Assembly (NCBI GenBank): GCA_024195265.1
Contig: JAJLRJ010000001.1
Span: forward strand, 6,823,857-6,887,856
DNA: 64,000 nt
Reading direction: 5' to 3'
From: Dendrophyllia cribrosa
Lineage: Eukaryota; Cnidaria; Anthozoa; Scleractinia; Dendrophylliidae
Positions 42,255 to 51,448 of this stretch are shown here, piece after piece. The position numbers and the translations under genes were made by a program. The first letter of the stretch is position 1; every line of letters starts with the position of its first letter. The notes below the pieces were generated by a model that worked only from the letters and a program-made list of their open reading frames with translations, was not told the DNA's origin and did no database searches.

Positions 42255-42370
42255 CTCCCTTTTAAAAAGAGGGAAAAATCCGAGAGGGGACTGGAAAAGA
42301 CCGGGGGGATGGGGGGGTATCCCCCCTTTTTCTATATGCTGACGTCATCACCCCCTCTATAAAAGAAAGG
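42255..42370. promoter_or_regulatory. Divergent promoter of RING locus 2, inverted copy of the polB/RING1 promoter
   Basis: 42273-42331 is the reverse complement of 25644-25702 with one extra G. TGACGTCA is at 42339-42346 and the plus TATA box ctataaaag at 42356-42364. The sequence ccccctctataaaagaaag is shared directly with 25704-25722. The module has therefore been duplicated with inversion, or is kept as a bidirectional unit, at both RING loci. Confidence 0.8.
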
Positions 42371-42403
42371 TCGCTTCGCTCATTTTTTCACCACTTTCGG
42401 AAG

Positions 42404-42838
42404 ATGGCCGAACCAAACATGAGAAGAAGAAGTTTGAGACTTCAAAAGAAGCAACCTGAATTCCCAGACACAACTTTCAAGTGTCACTTTTGTTTAGCGG
42501 AGGATTACTGCTGTAACACAAGAAACGTACAACGTCTCATTTGTTGTCATCACTTTGTTCATACAAGTTGCCAAAAAGAATGGGATGCTCTTCGTCCCAA
42601 TCAACCATGTGCCATGTGCAGACAAGTACCGACAGCCATGCAAAGAGAAGCAATACAGGATGAGGAACGTCAAGAACTCCTCACAAATGCCGAAGTGGTG
42701 GACAGATTGCGAACACTCCTCAACTCCGATGAGCTTCGACAACAACTGTCGAACGTAAGTGAAAATGAAATGAATATCTTAATTCAAGAAGAAATGAATA
42801 ACTTAATTCGACAAGAAATGATGTTAAGATTATATTAA
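42404..42838 (+). CDS. RING-finger E3 ligase-like protein, locus 2 (leader exon plus read-through form)
   Basis: Basic N-terminus (MRRRSLRLQKK) then a RING with CHFC, CCHHFVHTSC and CAMC (residues about 27-66), followed by a helical linker (about 75-117). At 42755 the codon boundary carries GTAAGTG, a consensus donor in phase 0 after RQQLSN. Unspliced the frame ends at 42838 after a repeated EMN-x4-QEE helix. Spliced, the RING and linker (42404-42754, 117 codons) can join five downstream frames. Ubiquitin-ligase activity is inferred from the RING alone. Confidence 0.82.
   Translation: MAEPNMRRRSLRLQKKQPEFPDTTFKCHFCLAEDYCCNTRNVQRLICCHHFVHTSCQKEWDALRPNQPCAMCRQVPTAMQREAIQDEERQELLTNAEVVDRLRTLLNSDELRQQLSNVSENEMNILIQEEMNNLIRQEMMLRLY
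42755..42761 (+). other. Predicted 5' splice site of RING locus 2
   Basis: GTAAGTG directly after codon 117, phase 0, identical to the donor of RING locus 1. Matching acceptors end at 42882, 43303, 43756, 44206 and 44608. Confidence 0.72.
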
Positions 42839-42882
42839 TTCAGCTGTTCAGACGATGACACGAAACCTTGAATTATTTTCAG

Positions 42883-43293
42883 GAGTTGACGCTGTTCCTG
42901 AACACCCGTGAACAACAGTTTATCGTTCGACATCTCCAGGATACAATTGACATACTTCATTTTCGTGATGAATGGCAATTTCTTACATACCATTTTCGTT
43001 CAGAAATAAGGAACGTAACTAATATAAAAAATGCCTTAATAATAAGTTATTCTATGAGAAGAAGAAGGGGTATCAATAGTAGTAACAATAGTAGTAATAG
43101 TAGAATAAGAGAAAACTTAGCAAACTTAAGAAGAGCCAGAAATTACAGAGAATTCCAATTCGAAAGATTGTTTAATATTCCGATCGGGGAGGATCGTGGA
43201 TGGTACAGCAGTAGTAGCAGTGACAGTAGCAGTGACACTAGCATTGATAGTAATAGTGAAGATGACTTCAGTTACCACCTATATGATTTTTGA
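42883..43293 (+). CDS. Alternative C-terminal module 2a of RING locus 2
   Basis: Acceptor aattattttcag ends at 42882. Phase-0 frame from GAG TTG ACG runs 136 codons to TGA at 43291. Predicted alpha/beta start (HFRDEWQFLTYHFRSEIRNV), an Arg-rich patch, then two Ser/Asn-rich repeats (near 43080 and 43205) and an acidic end. No ATG near the start. The stop sits in the pyrimidine tract of the next acceptor. Confidence 0.65.
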   Translation, partial: ELTLFLNTREQQFIVRHLQDTIDILHFRDEWQFLTYHFRSEIRNVTNIKNALIISYSMRRRRGINSSNNSSNSRIRENLANLRRARNYREFQFERLFNIPIGEDRGWYSSSSSDSSSDTSIDSNSEDDFSYHLYDF

Positions 43294-43303
43294 TTTTTTT
43301 CAG

Positions 43304-43735
43304 ATTTATATGAGGGAATTTGGTCCCCGTGCGCGACAAGATATGCTGATATATCAAATACATCCAATCACTCAACTTCTTAAAATGTTAATCCAACAAT
43401 TAACTGAATCCGAATTCAATCCATGGCCAATTGAAAATTTTCTCAATATTGTCATTTTCGCAGAAGCAAGAGACTTTGCTGATTTCGAAGGATACATTAT
43501 TGAAGTATTCAAATGGTTTTTCGGTTTCCATCAGTATGATCCTGGTGAAGATGAAAGAGAAAGAAATTTTGATTATGAAATTCAATTTGTTCAAATACCA
43601 TGGGATGAATGGCTAGCAACAGAAAACTGGATCGGATATCACAGAATCAATATTGCTCATTGTCACTGCTACATGAACAGTATTCTTACTAAAAGAGATT
43701 CCTATGAATCTCAATGGTCAACTTGGCGTCTCTAA
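43304..43735 (+). CDS. Alternative C-terminal module 2b of RING locus 2
   Basis: Acceptor ttgattttttttcag ends at 43303, 10 bases after the stop of module 2a. Phase-0 frame of 143 codons beginning IYMREFGPRARQ, with a hydrophobic core (FLNIVIFAEARDF) and Trp/Phe-rich segments. Shares the general order helix, beta pair, helix with the other modules but no clear identity. Unknown target. Confidence 0.65.
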   Translation: MYMREFGPRARQDMLIYQIHPITQLLKMLIQQLTESEFNPWPIENFLNIVIFAEARDFADFEGYIIEVFKWFFGFHQYDPGEDERERNFDYEIQFVQIPWDEWLATENWIGYHRINIAHCHCYMNSILTKRDSYESQWSTWRL

Positions 43736-43756
43736 AGTTGTTCATTCTTTTTTCAG

Positions 43757-44170
43757 ATGAGTGAAATCGTTCCAATACCAATAATCAACCTTGATTCATT
43801 CTACAATCAGTTGGTAACCATGATTGAAGTTGGACTTGAAGCTTCAACATTACCGACTAATACGGAATACAGAATACAGAATACAGAATACAGAATACAG
43901 AATCACAGAATTACAGTTTTCATTGAATTTGTAGTAGTAGGTCCAGTAGAATGGAGAGGAGAAGTCGGAACTTGGTTCGATTTGGGATTTTTAGAAATTT
44001 TAAATCAAACTGAACCTGAAAGAATTCGTTTCGTGAGAATAATGCACTATGTAAGCTTAATAAATGCGAATCAAGCTTATTATGAATTCGATTTAAGCCG
44101 AATGTCTTTTCAATGCAATGGAATGATAACAAGAAGAGTGAACAACCGATGGGGCACTGTACAACGATAG
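43757..44170 (+). CDS. Alternative C-terminal module 2c of RING locus 2
   Basis: The acceptor cattcttttttcag ends at 43756 and the next codon is ATG, so it could be made alone or as a RING fusion in phase 0. 137 codons. Contains a 7-bp tandem repeat (atacaga, 43864-43900) encoding a duplicated EYRIQN, followed by HRITVFIEFVVVG, a likely beta strand pair. Stop 36 bases before the next acceptor. Confidence 0.65.
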   Translation: MSEIVPIPIINLDSFYNQLVTMIEVGLEASTLPTNTEYRIQNTEYRIQNHRITVFIEFVVVGPVEWRGEVGTWFDLGFLEILNQTEPERIRFVRIMHYVSLINANQAYYEFDLSRMSFQCNGMITRRVNNRWGTVQR

Positions 44171-44206
44171 ATAATTGATTTTTTCTCTTTGTTCGTTTCT
44201 TTTCAG

Positions 44207-44608
44207 CATTTACCGCAATGTAAAAGATATCAAATCAAAGCAATTGTAGCAGCACTGTACTCGCAATACCTCCATGGAGAAGGTCAACCATTTCGATCCA
44301 TCAGAATTCATTTGAATGTGCATGTATTTCACCCAATTCATGAAGATGACTATGTGGAAAAATTCATGGTAGAGTCTTACCTTCGCGATTTCTTCGAACT
44401 CGTACTTCTACATTCGCGTTTTACGCTTTCCTTTGAAAATATTGAAATCAAAAGAAGCGAACAAAGAGGAGAAAGTCGATTTTACCACATCAAATTTTTC
44501 AATGTAATTTGTTACAACGTAATGAGAGGTGAAAGAGACTATCCAATTCCAATTGTTGGAATCTTAAACAGAAATGAAACCACACGTGAGTTCTTTGGTT
44601 TGTTATAG
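44207..44608 (+). CDS. Alternative C-terminal module 2d of RING locus 2
   Basis: Acceptor gttcgtttcttttcag ends at 44206. Phase-0 frame HLPQCKRYQIK onward, 133 codons, with IRIHLNVHVFH and later IPIVGILNRNE. Its stop codon TAG (44606-44608) is itself the TAG of the next putative acceptor. No ATG near the start. Confidence 0.65.
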   Translation, partial: HLPQCKRYQIKAIVAALYSQYLHGEGQPFRSIRIHLNVHVFHPIHEDDYVEKFMVESYLRDFFELVLLHSRFTLSFENIEIKRSEQRGESRFYHIKFFNVICYNVMRGERDYPIPIVGILNRNETTREFFGLL

Positions 44609-45382
44609 ATTTTTCCAAACTTTCCAACTCTGAAAAGACAACTGACAAGGTTAATCGATGAATTACAAGGAGGAGGACTCTATACAAACCCACAACCTCA
44701 TCATGTGATAATAACAATTCAGCATCCAAACACCATGAGAGTCATCGATGTTTTGAACAGAGGAGCAAACATGAGTGAAGCTGAATGGTACAGAAACGAC
44801 TGGGCAAGAACTCTAGAAAACACTGAACCTCTAAGAGATTTCTTTCATAAGTTTGGAAAACTAATAAGTCACTTTCTAAGACCCGCTGAAGATGAAGAAG
44901 AGGAAAGGAGAGTTGCAAACTTAGGCATTCACGAAGTTGATATCATTTGCGGATCTGAACTCCCTGCTTCAAGTTACGATCTCAACTCCCCTCTTCGAGT
45001 AATCTACATTGAGGACCCTGGATTCGGAGGATACGACACTGAAGAACGTTGGGATGGTTTATTCAACATACACACTCATGATTATCCGCACCCATACACT
45101 TTGGAATTTCCGCAAGATCGACGCAACAATGTTCCTGTGCTCTGTTTAGTGACAAATGATGAACTGAACGATGCATGGTTTTATGGTGAACGATACAGAA
45201 AACCTAAATCTGGTTTAATAACAATCACTGCCAAACATACAAAACTTATATTCAGAGAACAAGTTGGAACAAGCGACGTGCCGGAAGAAGTGGTCACAAC
45301 TTCCAGAAACGATCAAAATCCAGTTCCGATCGTTGATGTAACTCACTTCATTCCACCACAAATCAGAGGAATTCTTTTTTAA
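44609..45382 (+). CDS. Alternative C-terminal module 2e of RING locus 2 (largest)
   Basis: If the acceptor is ttggtttgttatag ending at 44608, the phase-0 frame runs 257 codons (IFPNFPTLKRQ start) to TAA at 45382. Longer than its neighbours, with an acidic linker (EDEEEERR) and VPVLCLVTNDE near the end, comparable to IPIVGILNRNE of module 2d. That suggests modules 2d and 2e are distant relatives. Splice-site strength here is weaker than for 2a-2d. Confidence 0.6.
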   Translation: MFPNFPTLKRQLTRLIDELQGGGLYTNPQPHHVIITIQHPNTMRVIDVLNRGANMSEAEWYRNDWARTLENTEPLRDFFHKFGKLISHFLRPAEDEEEERRVANLGIHEVDIICGSELPASSYDLNSPLRVIYIEDPGFGGYDTEERWDGLFNIHTHDYPHPYTLEFPQDRRNNVPVLCLVTNDELNDAWFYGERYRKPKSGLITITAKHTKLIFREQVGTSDVPEEVVTTSRNDQNPVPIVDVTHFIPPQIRGILF

Positions 45383-45387
45383 AAAAA

Positions 45388-45475
45388 AAACTTTTGAACA
45401 TTGAACATTGAACATTGAATATTTTTTTATTGCCTTAGCATTTTTTTATTACCTTAACATTTTTTATTGCCTTAG
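45388..45475 (+). repeat. Short tandem repeats after RING locus 2
   Basis: Three copies of ttgaaca and three copies of an 18-22-bp tttttattgccttagca unit lie between the last module and the right TIR. No AATAAA is seen on the plus strand; ATTAAA at 45507 inside the TIR could serve for polyadenylation. Confidence 0.6.
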
Positions 45476-45496
45476 CAATGTTGTATTTGTTGAACC

Positions 45497-45676
45497 TGAT
45501 TGTTTCATTAAAAAAACTTGTTGAACCTGATTGACTTGTGTGGTCTCCATTTTTTCCATTGGGTGACGTCAGCGATGACGTATATAGGAGATTTTGACTA
45601 TGCCCCATATTCAAAATCCAAAAAGGGTGTGGTTAGGAAAAAATGACTATTTCCCATGTAGACATGCCTTACTACT
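45497..45676 (-). repeat. Polinton right terminal inverted repeat, 180 bp
   Basis: Exact inverted copy of 20204-20383, ending CCTTACTACT. Carries the mirrored TGACGTCA at 45564-45571. The 13-bp ttgaacctgattg just outside its inner edge repeats an internal TIR sequence. Confidence 0.97.
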
Positions 45677-45682
45677 TACACC
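45677..45682 (+). repeat. Polinton target-site duplication, right copy (TACACC)
   Basis: Matches 20198-20203. Confidence 0.85.
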
Positions 45683-47164
45683 AACTACAGCAACTACACC
45701 AACTACAGCAACTACAGCAACTACATTAACTACACCAACTACAGCAACTACAGCAACTACAGTAACGACACCAACTACAGCAACTACAGTAACTACACCA
45801 GCTACATGAACTACAGCAACTACACTAACTATAGCAACTACAGCAACTACACTAACTACAGCAACTACACTAACTACAGCAACTACACCAACTACAGCAA
45901 CTATAGCAACTACAGCAACCACAGCAACTACACCAACTACACGAACTACAGTAACTACACCAACTACAGCAACTACAGCAATTACATCAACTACAGCAAC
46001 TACACTAACTACACCATCTACGCCAACTACACCAACTACAGTAACTACAGCAACTACACCAACTACACCAACTACGCTAACTACACCAACTACACCAACT
46101 ACAGCAACTACACTAACTACACCAACTACACCAACTACACCAACTACAGCAACTGCACGAACTACAGCAACTACACCAACTACAGTAACCACAGCAAATA
46201 CAGTAACCACAGCAACTACAGCAACTACACGAACTACACCAACTACAGTAACTACAGCAACTACAGCAACTACACCAACTGCATGAAATACAGCAACTAC
46301 AGCAACTACACGAACTACAGTAACTATAGCAACTATAGCGACTACCGCAACTACAGCAACTACAGTAACTACAGCAACTTCAGTAACTACGGCAACTACA
46401 GCAACTACAGTAACTACAGCAACTACAGTAACTACAGCAACTACAGCAACTACAGCAACTACAGCAACTACGGCAACTACAGCAACTACAGTAACTACAG
46501 CAACTACAGTAACTACAGCAACTACAGCAACTACAGTAACTACAGCAACTAGAGCAACTACAGCAACTACAGTAACTACAGCAACTACAGCAACTATAGC
46601 AACTACAGTAACTACAGCAACTACACCAACTACAGCAACTACAGTAACTACAGTAACTACAGCAACTACATTAACTACACCAACTACACCAACTACAGCA
46701 ACTGCACGAACTACAGCAACTACACCAACTACAGTAACTACAGCAAATACAGTAACCACAGCAACTACAGTAACTACAGCAACTACACTAACTACACCAA
46801 CTACAGCAACTACACGAACTACAGTAACTACACCAACTACAGCAACTACACCAACTACAGCAACTTCACCAACTACAGCAACTACACGAACTACAGCTAT
46901 TACAGCAACTACAGTAACTACAGCAACTACAGTAACGACACCAACTACACCAACTACAGTAACTACAGTAACTACACCAACTAAATGAACTACGGCAACT
47001 ACAGCAACTACACCAACTACAGTAACTACAGCAACTACACCACCTACAGCAACTACACTAACCACAGCAACTACACCAAGTACACGAACTATAGTAACTA
47101 CAGCAACTATAGGAACTACAGTAACTACATCAACTACAGCAACTACACCAACTATAGCAACTAT
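45683..47164 (-). repeat. 9-bp minisatellite, segment right of the Polinton
   Basis: The caacta-orientation array resumes and ends at the inverted copy of the left boundary. The 472-codon frame on the minus strand and 248-codon frame on the plus strand are repeat artefacts. Confidence 0.95.
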
Positions 47165-47232
47165 AGTAAATACTACTTAGAGCAGTACCAGCAGTGTTCT
47201 ATATTCGTGACGGTAGTCATGAATGTATTACC

Positions 47233-50086
47233 ATTTATCGACCTCCTACATCCGTCAAAGTTCCCAAATCCGTGTGGACGTACGAGCTATCTCTGCAAGA
47301 GGCAGTTACCTCTCTACCTGGCAACTATTTCCTGGTTGGTGATTATAACGCAGACCTGATCTCACCGGATAAGCCGCCAAAGGATGGGCGATCTTTGTTG
47401 GATTTGCTTGACATTTATAATTTACACAATCTGATCAGCTCTCCGACTAGAATAACAAAAACATCTATAATTGTACTTGATCTAGTCATAACGAATAACA
47501 AGAACAGGGTTTTGACTTCTGGAGTTGTACATGTTCAATTGAGCGTTCATTCACTTGTGTATGCGTTTTTGAGAAAAACTGCACCTAAAATGAGGTCAAG
47601 AAAACTTTGTTTCCGCAGCCTGAAACACTTTGATCGTGATTTATTTTTGGCTGATTTGCATACCGTTCCTTTTAATGTGATGGATGTCTTTGAAGATGTA
47701 GATGACAAGCTGTTTCTGTTTGAGACACTATTCACAGAGGTACTTGATGATCATGCCCCGCTAAAGCAATTTCATGTGCGTGGCAATCAGATCCCTTATA
47801 TGACAGAAGAATGGCGCAAAGCGATACGCTATAGAAATAGGCTTTGGAAAAAGTTTACAAAAGACAGAACTGAAAGTAATTATCAGTTATACAAATCACA
47901 AAGAAATAAGTGCACGTCTTTAAGACATAAGGCAATTAAGGGCTTTTTTAGCAAAACGGCGGCGAAGTCAGAAAACCCAAGAGAGTTTTGGGATGCTTAC
48001 CGGCCTTTATTGCATTCAAAAAATTCCAAACAAGCAAATGATATTACTCTCAAAGAGAATGACACCGTTTTTACAGACAAAAGACAAATAGCAGAGTTAT
48101 TTAATGAACACTTCGTGCACATTGCAGATGGTCTTGGCGAAATAACTGATCTTATGGAGAGGGTTTTTACGACCACCCAAGCATTAAGGTTATTCAAGCG
48201 AACAATGGTATAAAAGGCGAAGAAGATTGTTTTAGCTTTCAATTCACAAACGCCACGCAAGTAAAAGAGTTGTTGTCTGATGTAAACGTGCGAAAGGCTT
48301 GCGGACATGACATGCTGCCCCCGCGCCTAATAAAGGAATCCGCGCACGCCTTAGCCGGTCCGGCCGCAAAAATTCTGAAAACTTCTATTGCACACAGTCG
48401 ATATCCTTCCCGCTGGAAAATGGGGCAGGTTACGCCCCTACTCAAGAGGGATGAGGAAACAGATAAACGAAACTATAGGCCTGTCACTGTTCCACCCTGC
48501 CTGAACAATATTTTGGAAAGACTGCTTTCGGTTCAAATGCAGGATTTCTACCAAGGTCTACTGTCGGACTTCAAATCGGCTTACAGGCGACGTCACAGTT
48601 GCGAGACCGCGCTTCTCAAGCTTACGGAAGACTGGCGCGCATGCCGCGATAGGAAGGAACTGGTAGCTGTCGTATCTATGGATTTGTCGAAAGCCTTCGA
48701 TACGATTCCACATCATCTTCTACTTGCGAAATTAAAAGCGTACGGTCTTAGTAGCAGCGCATGCGCATTGTTTGCGGAATACCTGAGTGGCAGAACACAA
48801 AGGGTAAAAGTTGGAGACTCTTTCTCAGGATGGCAGACAGTCACCAGGGGAGTTCCGCAAGGAAGTGTGTTTGGGCCGATGCTATTTAACATATTCCTGA
48901 ACGATCTATTCTATCACATAAAGGACGTTAAAGGGGAAGTATCACGGGGATTTGGTGTCATTTTAAAAAGCAAAAATTGTTATTGTATGATCAGAAACCG
49001 AAAAATAAAGCTGCAATGGTGTGATAAATTATCACAAAATATATCAAAACTGTCGATTAGTATCTCTGGTCATAGACGGACTGGGTTTCAATGAAATACA
49101 ACTTGAAAATTAGCCTAATCTTTTTCAAGTTACCACATTTTCGTCTCCAAATGGGCTAGAACAGACCACAATCTGTCTCTCTTTCAAGAATTGGTTGATT
49201 TCACTATCTTGGTGTTTTAGTATTCCTTTGTAAATAAGTAAAGGTATTGTGAAATGGCTTTGACCAAAAAACATCAAAATTCCCGTGATACTTCCCCTTT
49301 AATATTCACGCCTACGCTGATGACGAACAACTTTATGACTCCGATGTGGATCCCAGAGCCCTTGAATAGCGCATACTTCATCAGATCCAAATTGCGAATC
49401 AGTGGTACACAGATAATGGAATGATCGTGAATCCCGACAAGCATCCTGCCATGGTTATAGGGACCACTGACCACAAATTCTCTTTTCCTATCGAGGACTC
49501 CTTGAACTTACTTGGAATGACCATCGACTATCAGTTAAACTTCAATAAACATGTATCTTTAGTATGTAAAAAATTCAACAGTCAACTAAATATCATGATA
49601 AGATTTCGTAACCTTATTTGTACTGCTACCAAGTTAAAATTGTATAATGCGTTCATTTTACCCCATTTTCAATTCTGTTCTACGGTCTGGCATTTTTGTA
49701 GTGCTAGAATGTGTGATAAATTAGAATCTCTTAATAAGCGCGCCCTACGTATTGTTTTTAATGATAAAGTTTCGTCTTACCAGCAGCTACTACATAAATC
49801 AGAAGGAACAACTCTGTACAAACAAAGGATACAAAATATGTTAATCACTATCTACAAATGCTTGAACTATGATAGTTTTCCTAAATATCTTAGAGACATG
49901 TTTAGTCTGCGTCAGTCAGAATACTTTTTTAGAGGTACTAATATTTTATCACTATGCAAACCTGTTACCTATGCTACTTATGGTCTCAACTCCTTTCGTT
50001 ACTTTGCATCTAAGACCTGGAACTCCCTCATGCCTAATAATGTAAGATCTGAGCCTACTTTAACTGGTTTTAAAAGACTCCTTTAA
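47233..50086 (+). pseudogene. CR1-like endonuclease-reverse transcriptase, decayed
   Basis: Starts in the endonuclease (IYRPPTS, FLVGDYNADL), then a linker, then RT blocks: ACGHDMLPPRLIKES, NYRPVTVPPCLN, VSMDLSKAFDTI (motif A), VTRGVPQGSVFGPMLFNIFLND. It is split from its YADD box (AYADD at 49309-49323) by the inserted MITE. A frame change lies near 48200-48240, and another between about 49360 and 49421. The C-terminal thumb and connection run on to 50086. Non-functional. Confidence 0.85.
48932..49298. mobile_element. 367-bp MITE with TTAA duplication
   Basis: 17-bp inverted ends (aggggaagtatcacggg and complement) are flanked by TTAA at 48928-48931 and 49299-49302. Removing the element and one TTAA leaves a continuous LINE reading frame across the polymerase box. 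TTAA targets are the hallmark of piggyBac-type transposases. No coding capacity, so it was mobilised in trans. Confidence 0.85.
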
Positions 50087-50308
50087 GTAGTATCTTTTTA
50101 GACGTGATTGTCTTCTATACTTCTTGAATTTAAAATGTGATCAAACCAATGTATTAGTTTTAATTAGTATAGAAAATTATGTATATAGTGTAAATATTTA
50201 TTTTTTGTAAATTTTATTTTTTTGCATTGTTATATGTTATTTTACTCGAAGAAATTAGCTTCACAAGCTACACTTAAATTCGAGTTAAAATAAAGTTTAT
50301 GTATGTAT

Positions 50309-51448
50309 CAGTATGTATTGTATGCTACCAAACAACGGGGCACCAACGTTAATATGTGATTATCTTTCGGCATACGGGTAGTTGTGTAGAATGGAATTTG
50401 TTCTACATTTATTTATAGCTTTTCTAACATATTCCAAGATGAGATAGTAATTCCCGTTGGTGGACATACCTGTAAGCGGCCGTGGACACTTTCAGGGGTT
50501 ACGATTTAGACGTTTCAGACAATCATTGGGGCCGTTTTTGTTTCTATCTGGATGAAATTTACTGTTACAGTGAATGTTTTTACTGTTAGTGTTAAAATGC
50601 CTAAAGTTATGTTAGAGAGCCCAGACATTAAGTGCTAAGTGTTATCGAGGTACCCCCACTCAGACCCTCTTATATTGAAGTGTTTAGATCCATGTTTCCA
50701 TGTTTTTTTTTTCTGCGGGGGTTGGTGTTTAAGTGTGTCACTTGCTTTTTTCGTGTTTTTACAATGATTTTTGCCTTTATTTCGAACGTTCCACGGAGTT
50801 GTTTCTTCTACTGTTGTGGTGTTTTGCACGATAAATAACTTGAGATACGTCTCCATTTATTTGTCCTTTTTATTTGTAACGTGTTTTGAAGATCAGGTCA
50901 AAGCTCAGATTAAGCGAGCATATTCGTCAAGTATCAATGTACAATAAATATTGGATGTTGCTTTTTTCAGTACAGCGAACACGTATGCATAAACCGGCGC
51001 AAAAAAACTTTACAGAATCGCATAAACACTTAACTTATTAAAGCTTGCGGCATGTATATTGTTACTTGACAAATGACTTGCAACATAATTTCTTAAAAAT
51101 ATGTAAATACCGCTATTTCACACTGAGTTCCTTATTAACATATGTTCCTGGTTTTCAGTAACGCAATTATTTGGTTTAGAATTAATTGGATTTTGAACAG
51201 AGAACCCTTATTTTGGGGCGATCCCGAACGTGCATCGTTCTAACCTTACTACTATTTGTTAGATCAGTGATTGCTTTTTAACCCTTGTTTTAAGCGGGTA
51301 ATTCCACCCTCGGAGCCTTTCTGGAAGAATTTGGGGTTGGGTAACATCAATTGAAGAAAACATTCCCCATTTATTATATACCACTATGGTACACCTCACT
51401 CTTGCACTACAGGATCGGGGTTTTTGAAATTGGCTGCACAGTTATAAG
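50309..51448. other. Gene-free spacer
   Basis: AT-rich DNA. A 68-codon frame at 50632-50838 has no recognisable motif. Nothing else supported. Confidence 0.5.

Larger units (their letters stand above)
20204..45676. mobile_element. Near-complete 25,473-bp Polinton/Maverick (virus-like element)
   Basis: Perfect 180-bp terminal inverted repeats starting AGTAGTAAGG, a 6-bp target duplication, and the diagnostic gene set: protein-primed DNA polymerase B, retrovirus-type integrase with chromodomain, FtsK/HerA-type ATPase, adenovirus-type cysteine protease, double-jelly-roll major capsid and penton-like minor capsid. All core genes except the polymerase are open. It also carries lineage-specific cargo: two RING cassette loci, a SLOG-like protein, a SLATT-like 2-TM protein, a PLA2 and a GRF finger. 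Such elements both transpose by integrase and probably form virions. The identical TIRs and open genes point to a young insertion. Confidence 0.97.
6148..47232. mobile_element. Fold-back-like minisatellite block with inverted ends, host to three nested elements
   Basis: The left end 6148-6215 (ggtaatacattcatgactac onward) is the near-identical reverse complement of the right end 47165-47232. Inside both ends the order of variant 9-bp repeats is also conserved in mirror image for a further 200 bp or more (for example the ggtggtgtagttg variant near 6400 and its complement near 47040). A non-repeat terminal segment followed by inward-facing tandem-repeat arrays is the architecture of fold-back transposons (FB, Galileo). 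No transposase and no clear target duplication were found, so a segmental inversion or assembly palindrome is not excluded. Confidence 0.45.
47233..50308 (+). mobile_element. CR1-like LINE, 5'-truncated, interrupted by a MITE
   Basis: Carries the end of an APE-type endonuclease, a reverse transcriptase, and a short 3' tail ending tttatgtatgtatc rather than poly(A), as in CR1-like LINEs with short 3' repeats. The upstream part is missing, replaced by the minisatellite block. Confidence 0.8.

Noticed and set aside
6378..47065. CRISPR-like array because of regular repeats
   Set aside because: Repeats are 9 bp and head-to-tail without spacers, in eukaryotic DNA; this is a minisatellite.
47194..47232. 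LINE coding sequence extending left into the boundary repeat (VFYIRDGSHECI)
   Set aside because: The same sequence occurs inverted at 6148 without LINE sequence beyond it, so it belongs to the minisatellite block boundary rather than the LINE.
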